A DNA stretch of 43,447 nt from Saprospiraceae bacterium (GCA_021739645.1 JAIPBL010000054.1:1-43447); one strand, 5' to 3'; numbered from the stretch's first letter, positions 9,700 through 20,178 are shown. The notes: generated by a model not told the origin, from the letters alone. Made by a program: numbers and translations.

Positions 9700-10044
9700 T
9701 TAATTAAACAATTCGCCAGACTTCTTGGCATAGCGAACCAATTTGCCATCCACCAGCTTCCTGCCTATCCGAGTTGCTTCCCCAGATTTAGGGTCAACCA
9801 ACATCAGGTTAGATAGGTGGATTGGAGCTGCAATATCAACGATACCGCCCGGTGTGTCCTGAGTTGGTTTGCGGTGCTTTTTCTTCATGTTGACATTGTC
9901 AACTATCGCACGGTTCTTGTCAGGAAATACTTCAAGAACTTCGCCTGTTTCGCCCTTGTAGTTGCCGGCAATGACTTTCACCTTATCACCTTTCTTAACG
10001 TGGAGTTTAGGTGCAAACCTCTTTTGTTTTTCTTTTTTTGCCAT
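9700..10044 (-). CDS. rplX: 50S ribosomal protein L24
   Basis: A 114-aa assembly-initiator protein with a KOW motif: [20 protein letters not shown] lies near residues 14-33. It then reads [20 protein letters not shown] and [10 protein letters not shown]. The N-terminus is lysine-rich (AKKEKQKRF). It binds the 5' end of 23S rRNA. It sits between rplN and rplE. Confidence 0.99.
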   Translation of the reverse strand: MAKKEKQKRFAPKLHVKKGDKVKVIAGNYKGETGEVLEVFPDKNRAIVDNVNMKKKHRKPTQDTPGGIVDIAAPIHLSNLMLVDPKSGEATRIGRKLVDGKLVRYAKKSGELFN

Positions 10045-10105
10045 GATAATCAGCGACTTATCTGATGCAACCTGTTTAAGGTTGTCTCAATTTCAAAAAT
10101 TATAT

Positions 10106-10471
10106 TTAGAGTACTTCAGGGGCTAGCGAAACGATTCGCATATAGTCCTTTTCGCGCAGCTCACGAGCTACTGGCCCAAAGATACGAGAGCCTCTCGGCT
10201 CATCTTGGTTGTTCAACAATACGCAAGCATTGTCGTCAAAACGGATATATGAACCATCCTTGCGGCGAACCTCTTTTTTGGTACGCACGACAACTGCTTT
10301 AGATACTGTACCTTTCTTCACACCACCAGGTGACGTGTCCTTTACAGCAACTACTATCTTATCGCCTACCGAAGCATAGCGACGGTGCGAACCGCCAAGT
10401 ACCCGAATGCAAAGCACTTCCTTTGCACCACTGTTATCCGCTACTTTGAGCCTCGATTCCTGCTGAATCAT
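10106..10471 (-). CDS. rplN: 50S ribosomal protein L14
   Basis: A 121-aa beta-barrel protein at the subunit interface (bridges B5 and B8). It starts [19 protein letters not shown] and includes the family signature [17 protein letters not shown] followed by [20 protein letters not shown]. The C-terminus is [14 protein letters not shown]. It is the first gene of the spc portion and lies 77 bp after rpsQ. Confidence 0.99.
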   Translation of the reverse strand: MIQQESRLKVADNSGAKEVLCIRVLGGSHRRYASVGDKIVVAVKDTSPGGVKKGTVSKAVVVRTKKEVRRKDGSYIRFDDNACVLLNNQDEPRGSRIFGPVARELREKDYMRIVSLAPEVL

Positions 10472-10548
10472 ATCTGCCTATTTTTAGTTAGTTGTTGTTT
10501 TATGCCCGCCAAAATCAAATTGGCGACGGCGCTAAAGCCAACGACTGG

Positions 10549-10806
10549 TTATTTCGCTCTTTCAAGTATTTCAATCAAACGCCAGCGCTTGTTCTTGCTA
10601 AGTGGCCGAGTCTCTGAGATGCGAACGATGTCTCCGATGTTGCAATCATTGCTTTCATCGTGAGCCATGAACTTCTTCGACATCTTCACGGACTTGCCAT
10701 AAAGCGGGTGTTGGATGCGGCGTTCAACCTTTACGCTGATGCTCTTTGTCATTTTGTTGCTGACAACAACCCCAACCCTTGATTTTCTTATTTTTCTGGT
10801 TTCCAT
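10549..10806 (-). CDS. rpsQ: 30S ribosomal protein S17
   Basis: An 85-aa OB-fold primary binder of the 16S 5' domain. The ATG at 10806 ([19 protein letters not shown]) is chosen over an in-frame ATG 51 bp further upstream, because the extra residues do not resemble S17. Core motifs are [21 protein letters not shown] and [20 protein letters not shown], both typical. Confidence 0.97.
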   Translation of the reverse strand: METRKIRKSRVGVVVSNKMTKSISVKVERRIQHPLYGKSVKMSKKFMAHDESNDCNIGDIVRISETRPLSKNKRWRLIEILERAK

Positions 10807-10867
10807 TATTATATGGTTTGTAGTTGAAAGTTGGCAGTTATTACTGAACACCATCAACTATCATCTA

Positions 10868-11128
10868 CTACTTTCTTCTCCTTCTCTCCCTGATTTTTGA
10901 ACGCTTTCCGAGTTCATCAGGTGTCATTTGAGCAAGCTCCCGCTTGCGAACTTCCGTTTGGATTCTGGCGATGTCTCTGCGCATTTCCCTGAGTTCAAGC
11001 GGATTGTCCAACCCTTTTACAGAGTGGTCAAACCTTGCCTTTTCGTAGGCTGCTTCAGAGCCTTCCAATTCTTCAATCAAATCGGCATCGACGAGTTCCT
11101 GAAGTTCCAGATATTTCTTGGTTGCCAT
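10868..11128 (-). CDS. rpmC: 50S ribosomal protein L29, extended
   Basis: An 86-aa helical protein at the tunnel exit, near the SRP and trigger-factor docking site. The signature KGLDNPLELREMRRDIARIQTEVRKRE is seen, here split as LDNPLELREMRRDIARI and QTEVRKRE. It is about 20 residues longer than typical L29 because of a C-terminal tail (AQMTPDELGKRSKIRERRRRK, basic at the end). Identity is supported by its place between rplP and rpsQ. Confidence 0.95.
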   Translation of the reverse strand: MATKKYLELQELVDADLIEELEGSEAAYEKARFDHSVKGLDNPLELREMRRDIARIQTEVRKRELAQMTPDELGKRSKIRERRRRK

Positions 11129-11181
11129 TTTCTTAGATAATATTTATTGATGAAATGATAATTAAGTTGTGTATCAATTCA

Positions 11182-11604
11182 TCAGAATTTCACCATGTCA
11201 GGTCGGATGGTCAATTTGGTCAAAACAGGTAGCTTCTGGGCAGCCAACCGGAGTGCTTCTTGAGCAATCTCCAAGCTTACACCATCCACCTCGAACATAA
11301 TGCGGCCTGGTGCTACCATAGCCACGTAGTGATCCAAAGAGCCTTTACCTTTTCCCATCCTAACCTCTTGCGGCTTGCGGGTAATCGGCTTGTCAGGGAA
11401 GATTCGAATCCAAACCTGACCCTCCCTTTTCATGTAGCGGGTCATGGCGATACGAGCTGATTCTATCTGACGGCTTGTTAGCCTTCCACCAGTAATAGCT
11501 TTCAGACCATAGATACCGAAAGAAACGACGCTCCCCCTTACATCCTTGCTCCTTCGAACTGGTTTCTGCTGTTTGCGATATTTCGTGCGTTTAGGCTGTA
11601 ACAT
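11182..11604 (-). CDS. rplP: 50S ribosomal protein L16
   Basis: A 140-aa protein that helps position the A-site tRNA. It begins [15 protein letters not shown], then shows [20 protein letters not shown] and the conserved [19 protein letters not shown] loop. The C-terminus, APGRIMFEV to [10 protein letters not shown], is typical. The 144-bp gap separating it from rpsC is among the longer ones in the operon and contains a possible promoter box. Confidence 0.99.
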   Translation of the reverse strand: MLQPKRTKYRKQQKPVRRSKDVRGSVVSFGIYGLKAITGGRLTSRQIESARIAMTRYMKREGQVWIRIFPDKPITRKPQEVRMGKGKGSLDHYVAMVAPGRIMFEVDGVSLEIAQEALRLAAQKLPVLTKLTIRPDMVKF

Positions 11605-11698
11605 CTTTCTTCGTTTTGATAATCCGGCTTTTGGCTATCGTGCCGGGTTAAAATGTCTCGATTTATTGTGTTTTGCTACCCTTCGGAAAAATCGGCTG

Positions 11699-11706
11699 CA
11701 AAAGTA
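11699..11706 (-). promoter_or_regulatory. Candidate -7 box TACTTTTG upstream of rplP
   Basis: TACTTTTG on the minus strand fits TAnnTTTG and lies 95 bp before the rplP start in the rpsC-rplP gap. No convincing -33 element is seen at the expected distance, so an internal promoter is only a possibility. Confidence 0.25.
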
Positions 11707-11748
11707 CATCGAATTATTTGAATCTGTGCTTACATTTTAATCAAAAAA

Positions 11749-12543
11749 TCATCTCCTGCGGCCACCACCGCCACCTTCTCCTCTTCTTCCGCCACCGCCC
11801 TCACCACGACGACCTCCACCATCTCGGCGTCCATCTCGGCGTCCGTCTCGGCGGTCACCACCTTCTCCACCTACTCGTTCTTTCTTTTGCATTCCAGCAT
11901 TTGGTGAAAGGTCACGCTTGCCGTAAACCTCGCCTTTGCAAATCCAAACCTTGATGCCAATTTTTCCATATACTGTTTGAGCTTCGCTCAGGAAATAGTC
12001 AATATCGGTGCGGAATGTGTGAAGTGGCGTACGTCCATCTTTATACTCTTCAGTACGTGCCATCTCCGAACCAGCCAAACGGCCTGAGATACGGACTTTG
12101 ATGCCTTCGGCACCTGCACGGATAGTTGACTGTATGGCCATCTTGATGGCACGACGGTAGTTGATACGTGCTTCGATTTGCTTCGCAATGGATTCACCCA
12201 CGATAGAGGCATCCAACTCGGGCTTGCGGATTTCAACAATGTTGATTTGGACTTCTTTGCCCGTCAACTTGCGAAGTTCTTCCCGAATCTTATCTACTTC
12301 CTGGCCACCTTTTCCGATTACAATACCTGGGCGTGAGGTGTGAATAGTAACCGTAATGCGCTTGAGTGCACGCTCGATAATCACTCGTGCGATACCGCCT
12401 TTAGCTATACGAGCTTTGAGGTAGATGCGGATTTTCTCATCTTCTACTACTTTCTCAGCGTAGTCCTTGTCGGCGTACCAGTTGGAGTCCCAACCTCTGA
12501 TGATGCCTAAGCGATTTCCAATCGGATTAGTCTTTTGACCCAT
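11749..12543 (-). CDS. rpsC: 30S ribosomal protein S3 with an Arg/Gly-rich tail
   Basis: A 264-aa protein at the mRNA entry site with helicase activity in concert with S4 and S5. It shows [18 protein letters not shown], the KH-domain loop [20 protein letters not shown] (about residues 64-83) and the C-terminal domain with [20 protein letters not shown] and [15 protein letters not shown]. The E. coli protein is 233 aa. The extra length here is a low-complexity tail of RRDG and RRGEGGGG repeats from about residue 224 to the end. The DNA in that stretch (11750-11860) is also repetitive, which suggests slippage-driven length change. Confidence 0.98.
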   Translation of the reverse strand: MGQKTNPIGNRLGIIRGWDSNWYADKDYAEKVVEDEKIRIYLKARIAKGGIARVIIERALKRITVTIHTSRPGIVIGKGGQEVDKIREELRKLTGKEVQINIVEIRKPELDASIVGESIAKQIEARINYRRAIKMAIQSTIRAGAEGIKVRISGRLAGSEMARTEEYKDGRTPLHTFRTDIDYFLSEAQTVYGKIGIKVWICKGEVYGKRDLSPNAGMQKKERVGGEGGDRRDGRRDGRRDGGGRRGEGGGGRRGEGGGGGRRR

Positions 12544-12576
12544 TATACTAAGATATTAATGATTCTGAGTTTCAAT

Positions 12577-12966
12577 TTAACCTTCTGCCTCTTCTACTGG
12601 GGCGAGGTCACGCTCCAATGGAACTTTGTTTTCCACTATCAGTGTAACGTGGTTGCGGCGCTTGTGAATCCTTGCGGCACGGCCATGTGTGGCCGGGCGG
12701 AAACGCTTCAGCATTGCAGCTTCGTCCACGAAAACCGTTTTGACGATAAGGTTGTAATCGTCTGCACTTTCGGCACCGTCCAGTTTGTATTCCCAGTTGG
12801 CAATTGCTGAAAGCAACAATTTTTCCAGCCAAGTGCCTGCTTCGTTTTTCGTGTACCGAAGGATGCTCAATGCATCACCTACTTTTTTACCCCGAATATT
12901 GTTGACTACCAACCGCATTTTGCGGGGAGACATTGGGCAATTCTTTATTTTGGCTACTGCTTCCAT
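12577..12966 (-). CDS. rplV: 50S ribosomal protein L22
   Basis: A 129-aa protein whose long beta-hairpin lines the peptide exit tunnel. It has CPMSPRKMRLVVNNIRGKKV near the N-terminus and the hairpin loop segment MLKRFRPATHGRAARIHKR, which contains the region altered in some macrolide-resistant strains; no deletion is seen. The C-terminus is acidic (APVEEAEG). It lies 33 bp upstream of rpsC. Confidence 0.99.
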   Translation of the reverse strand: MEAVAKIKNCPMSPRKMRLVVNNIRGKKVGDALSILRYTKNEAGTWLEKLLLSAIANWEYKLDGAESADDYNLIVKTVFVDEAAMLKRFRPATHGRAARIHKRRNHVTLIVENKVPLERDLAPVEEAEG

Positions 12967-13031
12967 TTTCTATTAATTGTACTGTTATCAGTCTCAAAAA
13001 TTAATGGCGATAGTCTCAACCATTCCGTTCA

Positions 13032-13301
13032 TTAACCCTTACGGTGACCAGCGTGGCCACGGAAGTTGCGGGTTGGTGAGAATTCACCCAGCTTGTGCCC
13101 TACCATAGGTTCGGTAACAAACACTGGAATGAAGTTCTTGCCATTGTGTACAGCAATTGTCTCACCTACCATGTCAGGGATTATCATCGAAGCACGAGAC
13201 CAAGTTTTGATGACTTGCTTGCGAGTTGCGCCCTTTGCCGCATCTACTTTTTTCATCAGTTTGTGATGAACGTAAGGTCCTTTTTTAATAGAACGAGGCA
13301 T
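13032..13301 (-). CDS. rpsS: 30S ribosomal protein S19
   Basis: An 89-aa protein of the 30S head next to S13. It starts [19 protein letters not shown] and includes [24 protein letters not shown] and [20 protein letters not shown] (key ends given). Length and sequence are typical of the family. It lies 64 bp downstream of rplB. Confidence 0.99.
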   Translation of the reverse strand: MPRSIKKGPYVHHKLMKKVDAAKGATRKQVIKTWSRASMIIPDMVGETIAVHNGKNFIPVFVTEPMVGHKLGEFSPTRNFRGHAGHRKG

Positions 13302-13365
13302 TTCTCTATATTTTTAAAGTATTGGTACTTACGAAGTTTGACTTTCCTTTCGCACCCTACTCTAT

Positions 13366-14196
13366 TTAGTTAGTTGTTTTTCTTCTTGAAATAATCAATT
13401 GGCTAGAGTGCTTATTCTTGTTACGAGTTTTAGCACCCTTAGCGAATTTACCTGTGCGTGAGCGTGGGTGTCCACCTGATGCACGGCCCTCGCCGCCACC
13501 CATTGGGTGATCGACTGGGTTCATCGCTACACCACGTACTCTTGGACGCCTGCCTGCCCAACGTTTTGCTCCTGCTTTTCCCAAGGTAATGAGACCGTGG
13601 TCAGGGTTTGAGCAAGTACCCATTGTAGCCCTGCAAGTAATGAGAATCCTGCGGGTTTCACCAGAAGGCAATTTGACTACAGCATAGCGGTCTTCACGAC
13701 CCATCATCGTTGCGGAAGTTCCAGCAGACCTTACCAGTGCTGCGCCCCTTCCTGGGGTCAGCTCAACTGCGTGAATCTGTGTACCAAGTGGAATATCTTT
13801 CAAGAAAAGACAGTTTCCTGTGTTCGGTGCAGCTTTTGAACCAGACATGATTTGGTCGCCAACTTTCATTCCGTGCGGAGCGAGGATGTAACGCTTCTCC
13901 CCATCAGCATACGAAATCAAAGCGATGTACGCCGAACGGTTTGGATCGTACTCGATGGTTTTTACCGTTCCGGGAACGCCATCTTTGTCGCGCTTGAAGT
14001 CGATGATACGGTAGCGGCGCTTGTGTCCACCACCTATCTGGCGCATGGTCATCTTGCCGGTCCGGTTGCGACCGCCCTTCTTGCTCATAGGAGCCATGAG
14101 GCTGCGCTCGGGCGTATCTGTCGTGATGTCCGCTTTTGAAACGCCGACTTTAAATCGAGTACCTGGCGTGATCGGATTGTATTTTTTCAGTGCCAT
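13366..14196 (-). CDS. rplB: 50S ribosomal protein L2
   Basis: A 276-aa primary 23S-rRNA-binding protein needed for subunit association and peptidyl-transferase centre assembly. Features are [20 protein letters not shown] near the N-terminus, the SH3-like core with [17 protein letters not shown], and the C-terminal loop [19 protein letters not shown], which holds the conserved DHP residues near the peptidyl-transferase centre. A basic tail ([17 protein letters not shown]) ends the protein. It sits between rplW and rpsS. Confidence 0.99.
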   Translation of the reverse strand: MALKKYNPITPGTRFKVGVSKADITTDTPERSLMAPMSKKGGRNRTGKMTMRQIGGGHKRRYRIIDFKRDKDGVPGTVKTIEYDPNRSAYIALISYADGEKRYILAPHGMKVGDQIMSGSKAAPNTGNCLFLKDIPLGTQIHAVELTPGRGAALVRSAGTSATMMGREDRYAVVKLPSGETRRILITCRATMGTCSNPDHGLITLGKAGAKRWAGRRPRVRGVAMNPVDHPMGGGEGRASGGHPRSRTGKFAKGAKTRNKNKHSSQLIISRRKTTN

Positions 14197-14271
14197 TTTC
14201 TAAATCTGTTGGTAAATTACTTGTGTCGCCGTGCTTTTCTCCAAAGCCAACCACCCTAAGTGCATCACTTT

Positions 14272-14568
14272 TTATATATCACCGAAGAAATTGATTGTTT
14301 CGCCTTCTGCCAAAGTAACCACAGCTTTCTTGAAGCTGGCCACCCTACCACGGATTGCTCCACGGCGTGAGTTGCGGTTTTTGGTTTTGGACGGCATAAT
14401 CAAAGTGTTCACGGAATCAACTTCTACGTTGTAGAGGTCGGCTACCGCTTTCTTGATTTCAATTTTATTGGCATCCTTGTTCACCACGAAGGAATATTGT
14501 CCCTGCTTTTCAGAAAGGATGTCCGCTTTTTCTGTGATGATGGGCTTAATTAAAATTCGCTTTGCCAT
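14272..14568 (-). CDS. rplW: 50S ribosomal protein L23
   Basis: A 98-aa protein at the tunnel exit, the main docking site for trigger factor and SRP. It contains LIKPIITEKADILSEKQGQY, FVVNKDANKIEIKKAV and the conserved TLIMPSKTKNRNSRRGAIRG. Length is typical. It lies 55 bp downstream of rplD. Confidence 0.99.
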   Translation of the reverse strand: MAKRILIKPIITEKADILSEKQGQYSFVVNKDANKIEIKKAVADLYNVEVDSVNTLIMPSKTKNRNSRRGAIRGRVASFKKAVVTLAEGETINFFGDI

Positions 14569-14623
14569 TTCTTTTAGATTCTATGTTGATTGATACCAAC
14601 TGAATTGCTCCAGCGCTATCAAA

Positions 14624-15247
14624 TCAAAGGCTTTCGACAATTTTTCCAATTGAACCTTCCGACAAAATCAGGGTATTGCTGTGAAGGATTTCGTAGGTGT
14701 TCAAGTCTTGTGCTCTTGAAACGGCTGCTTTTTGGATGTTGCGGCTCGACAAGTACACGTTCTTTTCATAGTCGTTCGTCACCAACAAGGATTTTTTGCC
14801 ATCCAAGTTTAATGATTTTAGCACGGAGAGGTAAGCCGAGGTCTTCGGTGCATCGAAGGAGAAATCTTCGAGTACAATGATTTGACCGTTGCTTGCCTTC
14901 GAAGAAAGTGCTGACAAACGTGCCAAGCGCTTTACTTTCTTGTTAAGCTTTTGGCTGTAATCACGTGGCCTTGGTCCAAAAACCCGACCACCACCTCTCA
15001 ACAGTGGGCTATTAATGTCACCCTTTCGAGCACCACCAGTGCCTTTTTGCTTGTGCAATTTGCGAGTAGAACCAGACATTTCGCTACGCTCTTTTGACTT
15101 GTGCGTACCTTGACGCTGGTTGGCCAAATAGGCCTTTACGGCGAGCCATACGGCATGTTCATTCGGCTGTGCGCCGAAAACCGAATCTGGCAGTTCTACT
15201 GTTTTGCCAGTTTTTTCGCCTTTGATATTGAAAACTTCGAGTTTCAT
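14624..15247 (-). CDS. rplD: 50S ribosomal protein L4
   Basis: A 207-aa protein whose extended loop reaches the exit tunnel. The loop contains [20 protein letters not shown] and [20 protein letters not shown]. The globular domain ends with IGKIVESL. In gamma-proteobacteria L4 regulates the S10 operon through its leader; whether this applies here is unknown. Confidence 0.99.
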   Translation of the reverse strand: MKLEVFNIKGEKTGKTVELPDSVFGAQPNEHAVWLAVKAYLANQRQGTHKSKERSEMSGSTRKLHKQKGTGGARKGDINSPLLRGGGRVFGPRPRDYSQKLNKKVKRLARLSALSSKASNGQIIVLEDFSFDAPKTSAYLSVLKSLNLDGKKSLLVTNDYEKNVYLSSRNIQKAAVSRAQDLNTYEILHSNTLILSEGSIGKIVESL

Positions 15248-15295
15248 AACTATGAAGTCATTAATTACTTTTAGAAAATAACCTTCGCAGGCCGA

Positions 15296-15928
15296 TTATT
15301 GTTGTTTCTTTTCAAGGACAACGAATGAACCGTTGTGGCCTGGAATTGCACCTTTTACAAGGATGAGGTTTTTCTCAGCGAACACCTTCACAACCTTCAG
15401 GTTTTTGACCTTCACGTTGTCAGTACCCATGTGACCTGCCATCCTCATGCCCTTGAAAACCCTCGAAGGGAACGACGATGCACCGATAGAGCCTGGTGCA
15501 CGGAGCCTGTTGTGCTGACCGTGTGTAGCGTCGCCAACACCACTGAACCCGTGACGACGAACAACGCCCTGAAAGCCTTTGCCCTTCGTTACGCCAGAAG
15601 CGTTTACTGAATCGCCCTCGTTAAAAAGCTCCTCCACACGTACCACATCACCAAGCGACTTGGATACAGCGTCGAAGTCACGGAACTCAACCACCTTTTG
15701 CTTTGGAGCTGTCTTCGCTTTGTCGAAGTGACCCATTAAAGGTTTCGTCGTGTTTTTGACCTTGGCCTCACCAAAGCCCAACTGCAGAGCCGTGTAACCG
15801 TCGCTGTCATCGGACTTTACTTGCGTGACCACACATGGTCCTGCTTCTATGACTGTACAGGCGATGTTTTTACCAGCTGCATCGAAAATGCTGGTCATGC
15901 CTATTTTCTTTCCGATTATGCCATTCAT
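15296..15928 (-). CDS. rplC: 50S ribosomal protein L3
   Basis: A 210-aa assembly initiator whose extension reaches the peptidyl-transferase centre. It starts [16 protein letters not shown] and shows [38 protein letters not shown] and [19 protein letters not shown]. All core motifs are intact. A relatively long 197-bp gap separates it from rpsJ; that gap holds a small hairpin (GGCAAC/GTTGCC, about 16087-16103) but no recognisable gene. Confidence 0.99.
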   Translation of the reverse strand: MNGIIGKKIGMTSIFDAAGKNIACTVIEAGPCVVTQVKSDDSDGYTALQLGFGEAKVKNTTKPLMGHFDKAKTAPKQKVVEFRDFDAVSKSLGDVVRVEELFNEGDSVNASGVTKGKGFQGVVRRHGFSGVGDATHGQHNRLRAPGSIGASSFPSRVFKGMRMAGHMGTDNVKVKNLKVVKVFAEKNLILVKGAIPGHNGSFVVLEKKQQ

Positions 15929-16125
15929 CGGGCAGAAGTTTTTATGATTTGCTTACTGATGTATTGAGTTAATCCATTGAGAACCAACTCACTACGCTCA
16001 GAAAACAAGTTATTGACAAATATTTTCAGCAAAGCATACCTAGCGCCGCAAAGCAGTAGGAATAAAATTAGCTGAAGATGTTAACTTGGCAACACGAGGT
16101 TGCCTTCGCTTATTGATTGGCGGAA

Positions 16126-16434
16126 TTACGTCAACTTTACCTGAATATCCACTCCACTCGGAAGTTCCAGTTTGGATAACGCATCGACTGTCTTCTGGGT
16201 AGGAGTATAAATCTCTATCAGTCGTTTGTGAGTGCGTAGCTGAAACTGTTCGCGAGATTTCTTGTTGACGTGCGGCGAGCGCAGGACGGTAAAAATCTCT
16301 TTCTTCGTGGGCAGCGGAATCGGACCAGTTACAACAGCGCCGCTTGAGCGAACCGTTTTCACTATCTTCTCCGTTGATTTGTCCACCAAATTGTGGTCGT
16401 AGGAACGGAGTTTGATTCTAATTTTTTGATTCAT
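16126..16434 (-). CDS. rpsJ: 30S ribosomal protein S10
   Basis: A 102-aa protein that joins the 30S head and also acts in transcription antitermination with NusB. Motifs include [40 protein letters not shown] and [20 protein letters not shown]. It starts the S10 part of the operon and is preceded by a terminator-like hairpin and a promoter-like sequence. Confidence 0.99.
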   Translation of the reverse strand: MNQKIRIKLRSYDHNLVDKSTEKIVKTVRSSGAVVTGPIPLPTKKEIFTVLRSPHVNKKSREQFQLRTHKRLIEIYTPTQKTVDALSKLELPSGVDIQVKLT

Positions 16435-16464
16435 GCCTTGTTAAAAATTGAAAAACACTTTAGG

Positions 16465-16509
16465 AAAAATTTGCCCGCTCTAAGGGCTTTTTCCTAAGAG
16501 CGGGCAAAG
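16465..16509 (-). terminator. Intrinsic terminator after fusA
   Basis: Reading the minus strand, the arm TTTGCCCGC (16509-16501) pairs with GCGGGCAAA (16478-16470). Three further pairs form around a single bulged G. The stem is followed by TTTTT (16469-16465). The hairpin lies between the fusA stop (16520) and the rpsJ start (16434) and should separate str from S10 transcription at least partly. Confidence 0.7.
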
Positions 16510-16536
16510 ATAAGAACATTTATGCTTTTACCAAGC
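16506..16536 (-). promoter_or_regulatory. Probable promoter of the S10 operon
   Basis: On the minus strand the hexamer-like -33 element CTTG (16536-16533, inside the end of fusA) is followed after exactly 19 bp by TATCTTTG (16513-16506). This fits the Bacteroidota consensus TTTG-N19-TAnnTTTG well. The -7 box overlaps the first arm of the fusA terminator, so transcription would start within the hairpin sequence, about 65-70 nt before rpsJ. Confidence 0.55.
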
Positions 16537-18652
16537 CTTTTGCTTTTTCTATTACATCTTGTGCAATATTTTTTGGTGCATCTTGGTAATGCGAGAATTC
16601 CATCGTTGAACTTGCACGTCCAGAGGTGATGGTACGCAACTGTGTTACGTAGCCAAACATCTCTGAAAGCGGCACTTCAGCTTGTATGGCGATGGCTCCA
16701 CCTGTGCGTGGCTCTTGGCCTTTCGGCAGGCCACGACGACGGTTCAAGTCACCAATTACTGGCCCTGTGTACTCGTCAGGTGTTACAACCTCCAACTTCA
16801 TGATAGGCTCCTGAATAACTGGTTGGCACTTAGGTGCTGCCTCTCTGAAGCCTTCTTTTGCACAAAGTTCAAATGCGATTGGTTTCGAGTCCACAGCGTG
16901 CATGGAGCCGTCACTAACCCTCACCTTCATGCTTTCAATATTGTAACCAGCCAAGATGCCATTGTCCATCATGGCATTGAATCCATCACGGATTGGCTTC
17001 TGGTAGTTCTTGTCGATGGCTCCACCAACGATGCCCCATTCAAATTGCAGCCTCGTCTTGCCACTCTTGAAATCTTCTGATTCCAAAAATTCCTCATCTG
17101 CAGGCCCAAGTTCAAATTCCATGTCAGCAAAGAGACCAGAACCACCAGATTGCTTTTTCAAGCGCTCCCTGTGCTTCACACTCTTTGTCAGGCACTCTTT
17201 GTAGTTAACCTGTGGCTGTCCTTGGTTACATTCAACCTTGAACTCCCTGCGGAGACGGTCAACGATGATTTCCAAGTGGAGTTCACCCATTCCACTGATA
17301 ATAGTTTGGTTGGTGTCCTGGTCAAACTTTACCTTGAAGGTCGGGTCTTCCTCTGCAAGTTTATTCAGAGCAAGGCCAAGTTTGTCCATGTCCTTTTGGG
17401 ACTTAGGCTCAACTGCCACACCAATAACTGGGTCTGGAAATTTCATGCTTTCCAGAACTATGGGGTGCTTCTCATCACAAAGCGTGTCGCCTGTGCGAAG
17501 ATCCTTGAACCCAACAGCCGCTGCAATATCACCAGCTTCAACCTTGTCAATCGGGTTTTGCTTGTTTGCGTGCATTTGGTACAACCTTGAGATACGCTCT
17601 TTTTTATCAGAACGGGTATTGAGTACCGAATCACCAGCGTTCAAAGCACCAGAGTACACACGAATAAAGCAAAGACGACCTACGTAAGGGTCTGTTGCGA
17701 TTTTGAATGCCAGTGCTGAGAAAGGCTCAGAAGATACTGGCTTGCGGCTCTCTTCCTGCTCCGTATTTGGGTTAATACCAATAATGGCATCAACGTCAGC
17801 AGGGGAAGGCAGGTAAGTACAAACAGCGTCAAGCATCGCCTGAACACCTTTGTTCTTAAAGGCTGAACCACAGAGTATCGGCGTGATGCTCATATCAATG
17901 ATAGCCTTACGGAGTGCCGCACGGATTTCATCAATCGTGATGGAGTTCGGATCTTCAAAATATTTCTCCATCAAATTGTCATCATACTCAGCAGCAGCTT
18001 CCAACATTTTCAAGCGGTATTCTGCGACTGTCTCTACCAAGTCTGCTGGTATCGGAATGATTTCGTAGGTCATTCCTTGGTCTTCTTCGTTCCAAACCCG
18101 AGCCTCATTGGAGATAAGGTCAACCACACCTTTGAAAGTCTCTTCAGCTCCAATTGGCACCTGAAGTGGCACGGCACGTGCGCCGAGCTTAGTCTTCACG
18201 TCATTAACGACGTTGAAGAAATCGGCACCACTGCGGTCCATTTTGTTCACAAAGCCAATACGTGGCACTTTGTAGCGGTCCATTTGACGCCAAACCGTCT
18301 CAGACTGTGGCTCAACACCTGATACTGCGCAAAAAAGTGCAACAGCACCATCAAGTACACGCAATGAACGCTCCACCTCAACGGTAAAGTCCACGTGACC
18401 GGGTGTGTCAATAATATTAACGGTGTAAGTATTTCCACCCCACTTCCATTCCGTCTTGGTAGCAGCTGAGGTGATAGTGATACCACGCTCTTGCTCCTGC
18501 TCCATCCAATCCATGGTAGCTGCACCGTCGTGAACCTCACCAATTTTGTGGGTCATGCCGGTGTAATATAATACTCGCTCGGTAGTAGTTGTTTTACCGG
18601 CATCAATATGCGCTGCAATCCCGATGTTTCGGGTAAATTTGAGATCTCTCAT
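16520..18652 (-). CDS. fusA: Translation elongation factor G
   Basis: A 710-aa translocase GTPase. The G1 loop AHIDAGKTT is at 14-22, G3 DTPGH at 82-86 and G4 NKMD at 136-139, with the switch-[13 protein letters not shown] region between them. Domains II-V follow, including [14 protein letters not shown] and the domain IV tip region with [20 protein letters not shown] (quoted in part). It catalyses ribosomal translocation and, with RRF, recycling. It lies between rpsG (146-bp gap) and rpsJ. The C-terminal tail [11 protein letters not shown] is ordinary. Confidence 0.99.
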   Translation of the reverse strand: MRDLKFTRNIGIAAHIDAGKTTTTERVLYYTGMTHKIGEVHDGAATMDWMEQEQERGITITSAATKTEWKWGGNTYTVNIIDTPGHVDFTVEVERSLRVLDGAVALFCAVSGVEPQSETVWRQMDRYKVPRIGFVNKMDRSGADFFNVVNDVKTKLGARAVPLQVPIGAEETFKGVVDLISNEARVWNEEDQGMTYEIIPIPADLVETVAEYRLKMLEAAAEYDDNLMEKYFEDPNSITIDEIRAALRKAIIDMSITPILCGSAFKNKGVQAMLDAVCTYLPSPADVDAIIGINPNTEQEESRKPVSSEPFSALAFKIATDPYVGRLCFIRVYSGALNAGDSVLNTRSDKKERISRLYQMHANKQNPIDKVEAGDIAAAVGFKDLRTGDTLCDEKHPIVLESMKFPDPVIGVAVEPKSQKDMDKLGLALNKLAEEDPTFKVKFDQDTNQTIISGMGELHLEIIVDRLRREFKVECNQGQPQVNYKECLTKSVKHRERLKKQSGGSGLFADMEFELGPADEEFLESEDFKSGKTRLQFEWGIVGGAIDKNYQKPIRDGFNAMMDNGILAGYNIESMKVRVSDGSMHAVDSKPIAFELCAKEGFREAAPKCQPVIQEPIMKLEVVTPDEYTGPVIGDLNRRRGLPKGQEPRTGGAIAIQAEVPLSEMFGYVTQLRTITSGRASSTMEFSHYQDAPKNIAQDVIEKAKGLVKA

Positions 18653-18798
18653 GACTTAATCCCTGTTAGGGGTTTACAAAAATGAAGGCGTAAACTATTT
18701 GCAAAAATTCCCACCAAACATCGATAACCGATTGTTTCGGTGGTTCAGCTTTTCACAGGATAATATATACGCCCAAGCTATTCAATGGGTTGCAAATA

Positions 18799-19266
18799 TT
18801 AAGTGCGGAAGTGAGCAAATGCACGGTTGGCTTCAGCCATGCGGTGCATGTCTTCCTTACGTTTAACGGCAGCGCCCTCGCCCTTGCTTGCTGCTATTAT
18901 CTCTGCTGCAAGTTTTTCGGCGAAACCTTTACCGCTGCGCTCACGAGCAAAACGTATTAACCACTTCATGCCGATGGAAACCTTGCGCTTAGCACGGATT
19001 TCCTGTGGAATCTGGAAAGTAGCACCACCAACACGGCGTGCCTTTACCTCCACTTGTGGCATGGCATTATTTAGTGCTTTTTTGAAAATCTGGTGTTCGT
19101 CCTGCTTTAAGCGATCGGCCACCAAGTCCATCGCATTATAAAATAGCATGAATGCCGTGGACTTCTTGCCCGACATCATCATGTTGTTTACGAATTGCGT
19201 AACCACTGTATCGCTGTACCGAGGATCCGGCAACAATAATCTTGGTTTCGGTTTATGCTTCCTCAT
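18799..19266 (-). CDS. rpsG: 30S ribosomal protein S7
   Basis: A 155-aa primary binder that organises the 30S head and borders the E site. It shows [39 protein letters not shown] and [16 protein letters not shown] at the C-terminus. Length is typical for the family. It lies 131 bp after rpsL. The 146-bp gap to fusA shows no gene and no clear terminator. Confidence 0.99.
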   Translation of the reverse strand: MRKHKPKPRLLLPDPRYSDTVVTQFVNNMMMSGKKSTAFMLFYNAMDLVADRLKQDEHQIFKKALNNAMPQVEVKARRVGGATFQIPQEIRAKRKVSIGMKWLIRFARERSGKGFAEKLAAEIIAASKGEGAAVKRKEDMHRMAEANRAFAHFRT

Positions 19267-19397
19267 TTTGAGTAAACTATTATAATTTAGGAAATCTTTT
19301 TTCTTCTAAATCCAACAATGACCCCTTGTAAAGTCGATAGGTTCTTCATGTAAAAGCTACCTACCACCGCAAACTGTCAATCGTCGAACTGCAAGCG

Positions 19398-19805
19398 CTA
19401 CTTCTTGCCTTTGGTCGGTGCTGCCGCTTGGCCCGGTTTCGGCCGCTTGGTGCCATATTGGCTCCGGCTCTTCTTCCGATTGTTTACACCGGCGGTGTCA
19501 AGTGCACCACGAACAATGGTGTAACGTACACCTGGAAGGTCCTTCACCCTACCGCCACGGACGAGCACGATGGAGTGCTCCTGAAGGTTGTGACCTTCAC
19601 CTGGGATATAGGCAATGATTTCAATCTGATTCGTCAGACGTACCTTGGCAACTTTACGAAGCGCTGAGTTCGGCTTCTTCGGTGTGGTCGTGTAAACCCT
19701 TGTGCAAACACCACGACGCTGAGGGCATGAGCCCAATGCACGTGACTTGCTGGCGACCACAACTTTCTTTCTTCCTTTACGGATTAATTGATTGATGGTT
19801 GGCAT
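19398..19805 (-). CDS. rpsL: 30S ribosomal protein S12
   Basis: A 135-aa decoding-centre protein and the first gene of the superoperon. It starts [15 protein letters not shown], carries [19 protein letters not shown] (PKKPNS at 42-47) and [17 protein letters not shown]. The lysine positions classically altered in streptomycin-resistant strains look wild type. The C-terminus is lysine-rich (APTKGKK). A promoter-like sequence lies about 115 bp upstream. Confidence 0.99.
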   Translation of the reverse strand: MPTINQLIRKGRKKVVVASKSRALGSCPQRRGVCTRVYTTTPKKPNSALRKVAKVRLTNQIEIIAYIPGEGHNLQEHSIVLVRGGRVKDLPGVRYTIVRGALDTAGVNNRKKSRSQYGTKRPKPGQAAAPTKGKK

Positions 19806-19921
19806 AAATGCTTTGTATTTACTATGCTTTTCATTGCTTCAAAAGGTAAAAAAACGCATTGTTCCAGACGAATTTGACCAATTTACTCCCACCAAAAAGG
19901 AGGGTTCTCGAAAAGCGAGCG

Positions 19922-19955
19922 CAAATGTAGGACTTTTAACCCATTCTTTTTCAAC
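19922..19955 (-). promoter_or_regulatory. Probable promoter of the str-S10-spc-alpha superoperon
   Basis: On the minus strand TACATTTG (19929-19922) matches TAnnTTTG exactly, with GTTG (19955-19952) 22 bp upstream as a slightly distant -33 element. Transcription from here would give a leader of about 110 nt before rpsL. That leader could form a weak stem between CCCTCC and GGTGGG around 19890-19907. Confidence 0.5.
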
Positions 19956-20178
19956 TTTTTCCAAAAATAATTTTGTTTGAAACTGTTGGGGAATCAGCCG
20001 CAAATACTCAATGGTTGCATCGGCTTTGCAGATTGGAATTTTTACAAACCACCCCCTAATACTCGCCTGTTTTGATTTGGTTTCAAAAAGACACTACGCA
20101 ATTTTAAAATTTGTCCTTGCTATCCACTAAGTTCGCTGTACTTTGGCACATAAAAAACAACAATTTCAACCAAATCTT
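19956..20178. other. Intergenic region between divergent rpsL and amidohydrolase genes
   Basis: The gap between the two start codons is 373 bp. Apart from the rpsL promoter I see no gene, no tRNA and no strong hairpin. A sequence TACTTTG (20139-20145) before the plus-strand gene resembles a shortened -7 box, but no -33 element is at the right distance. Confidence 0.4.

Noticed and set aside
15929-16125. Possible tRNA or leader RNA in the rpsJ-rplC gap
   Set aside because: Only one small hairpin is seen; no cloverleaf, no T-loop consensus and no known leader motif.
20139-20145. Promoter TACTTTG for the amidohydrolase gene
   Set aside because: One base short of TAnnTTTG, and the only TTTG upstream is about 25 bp away instead of 19-21.
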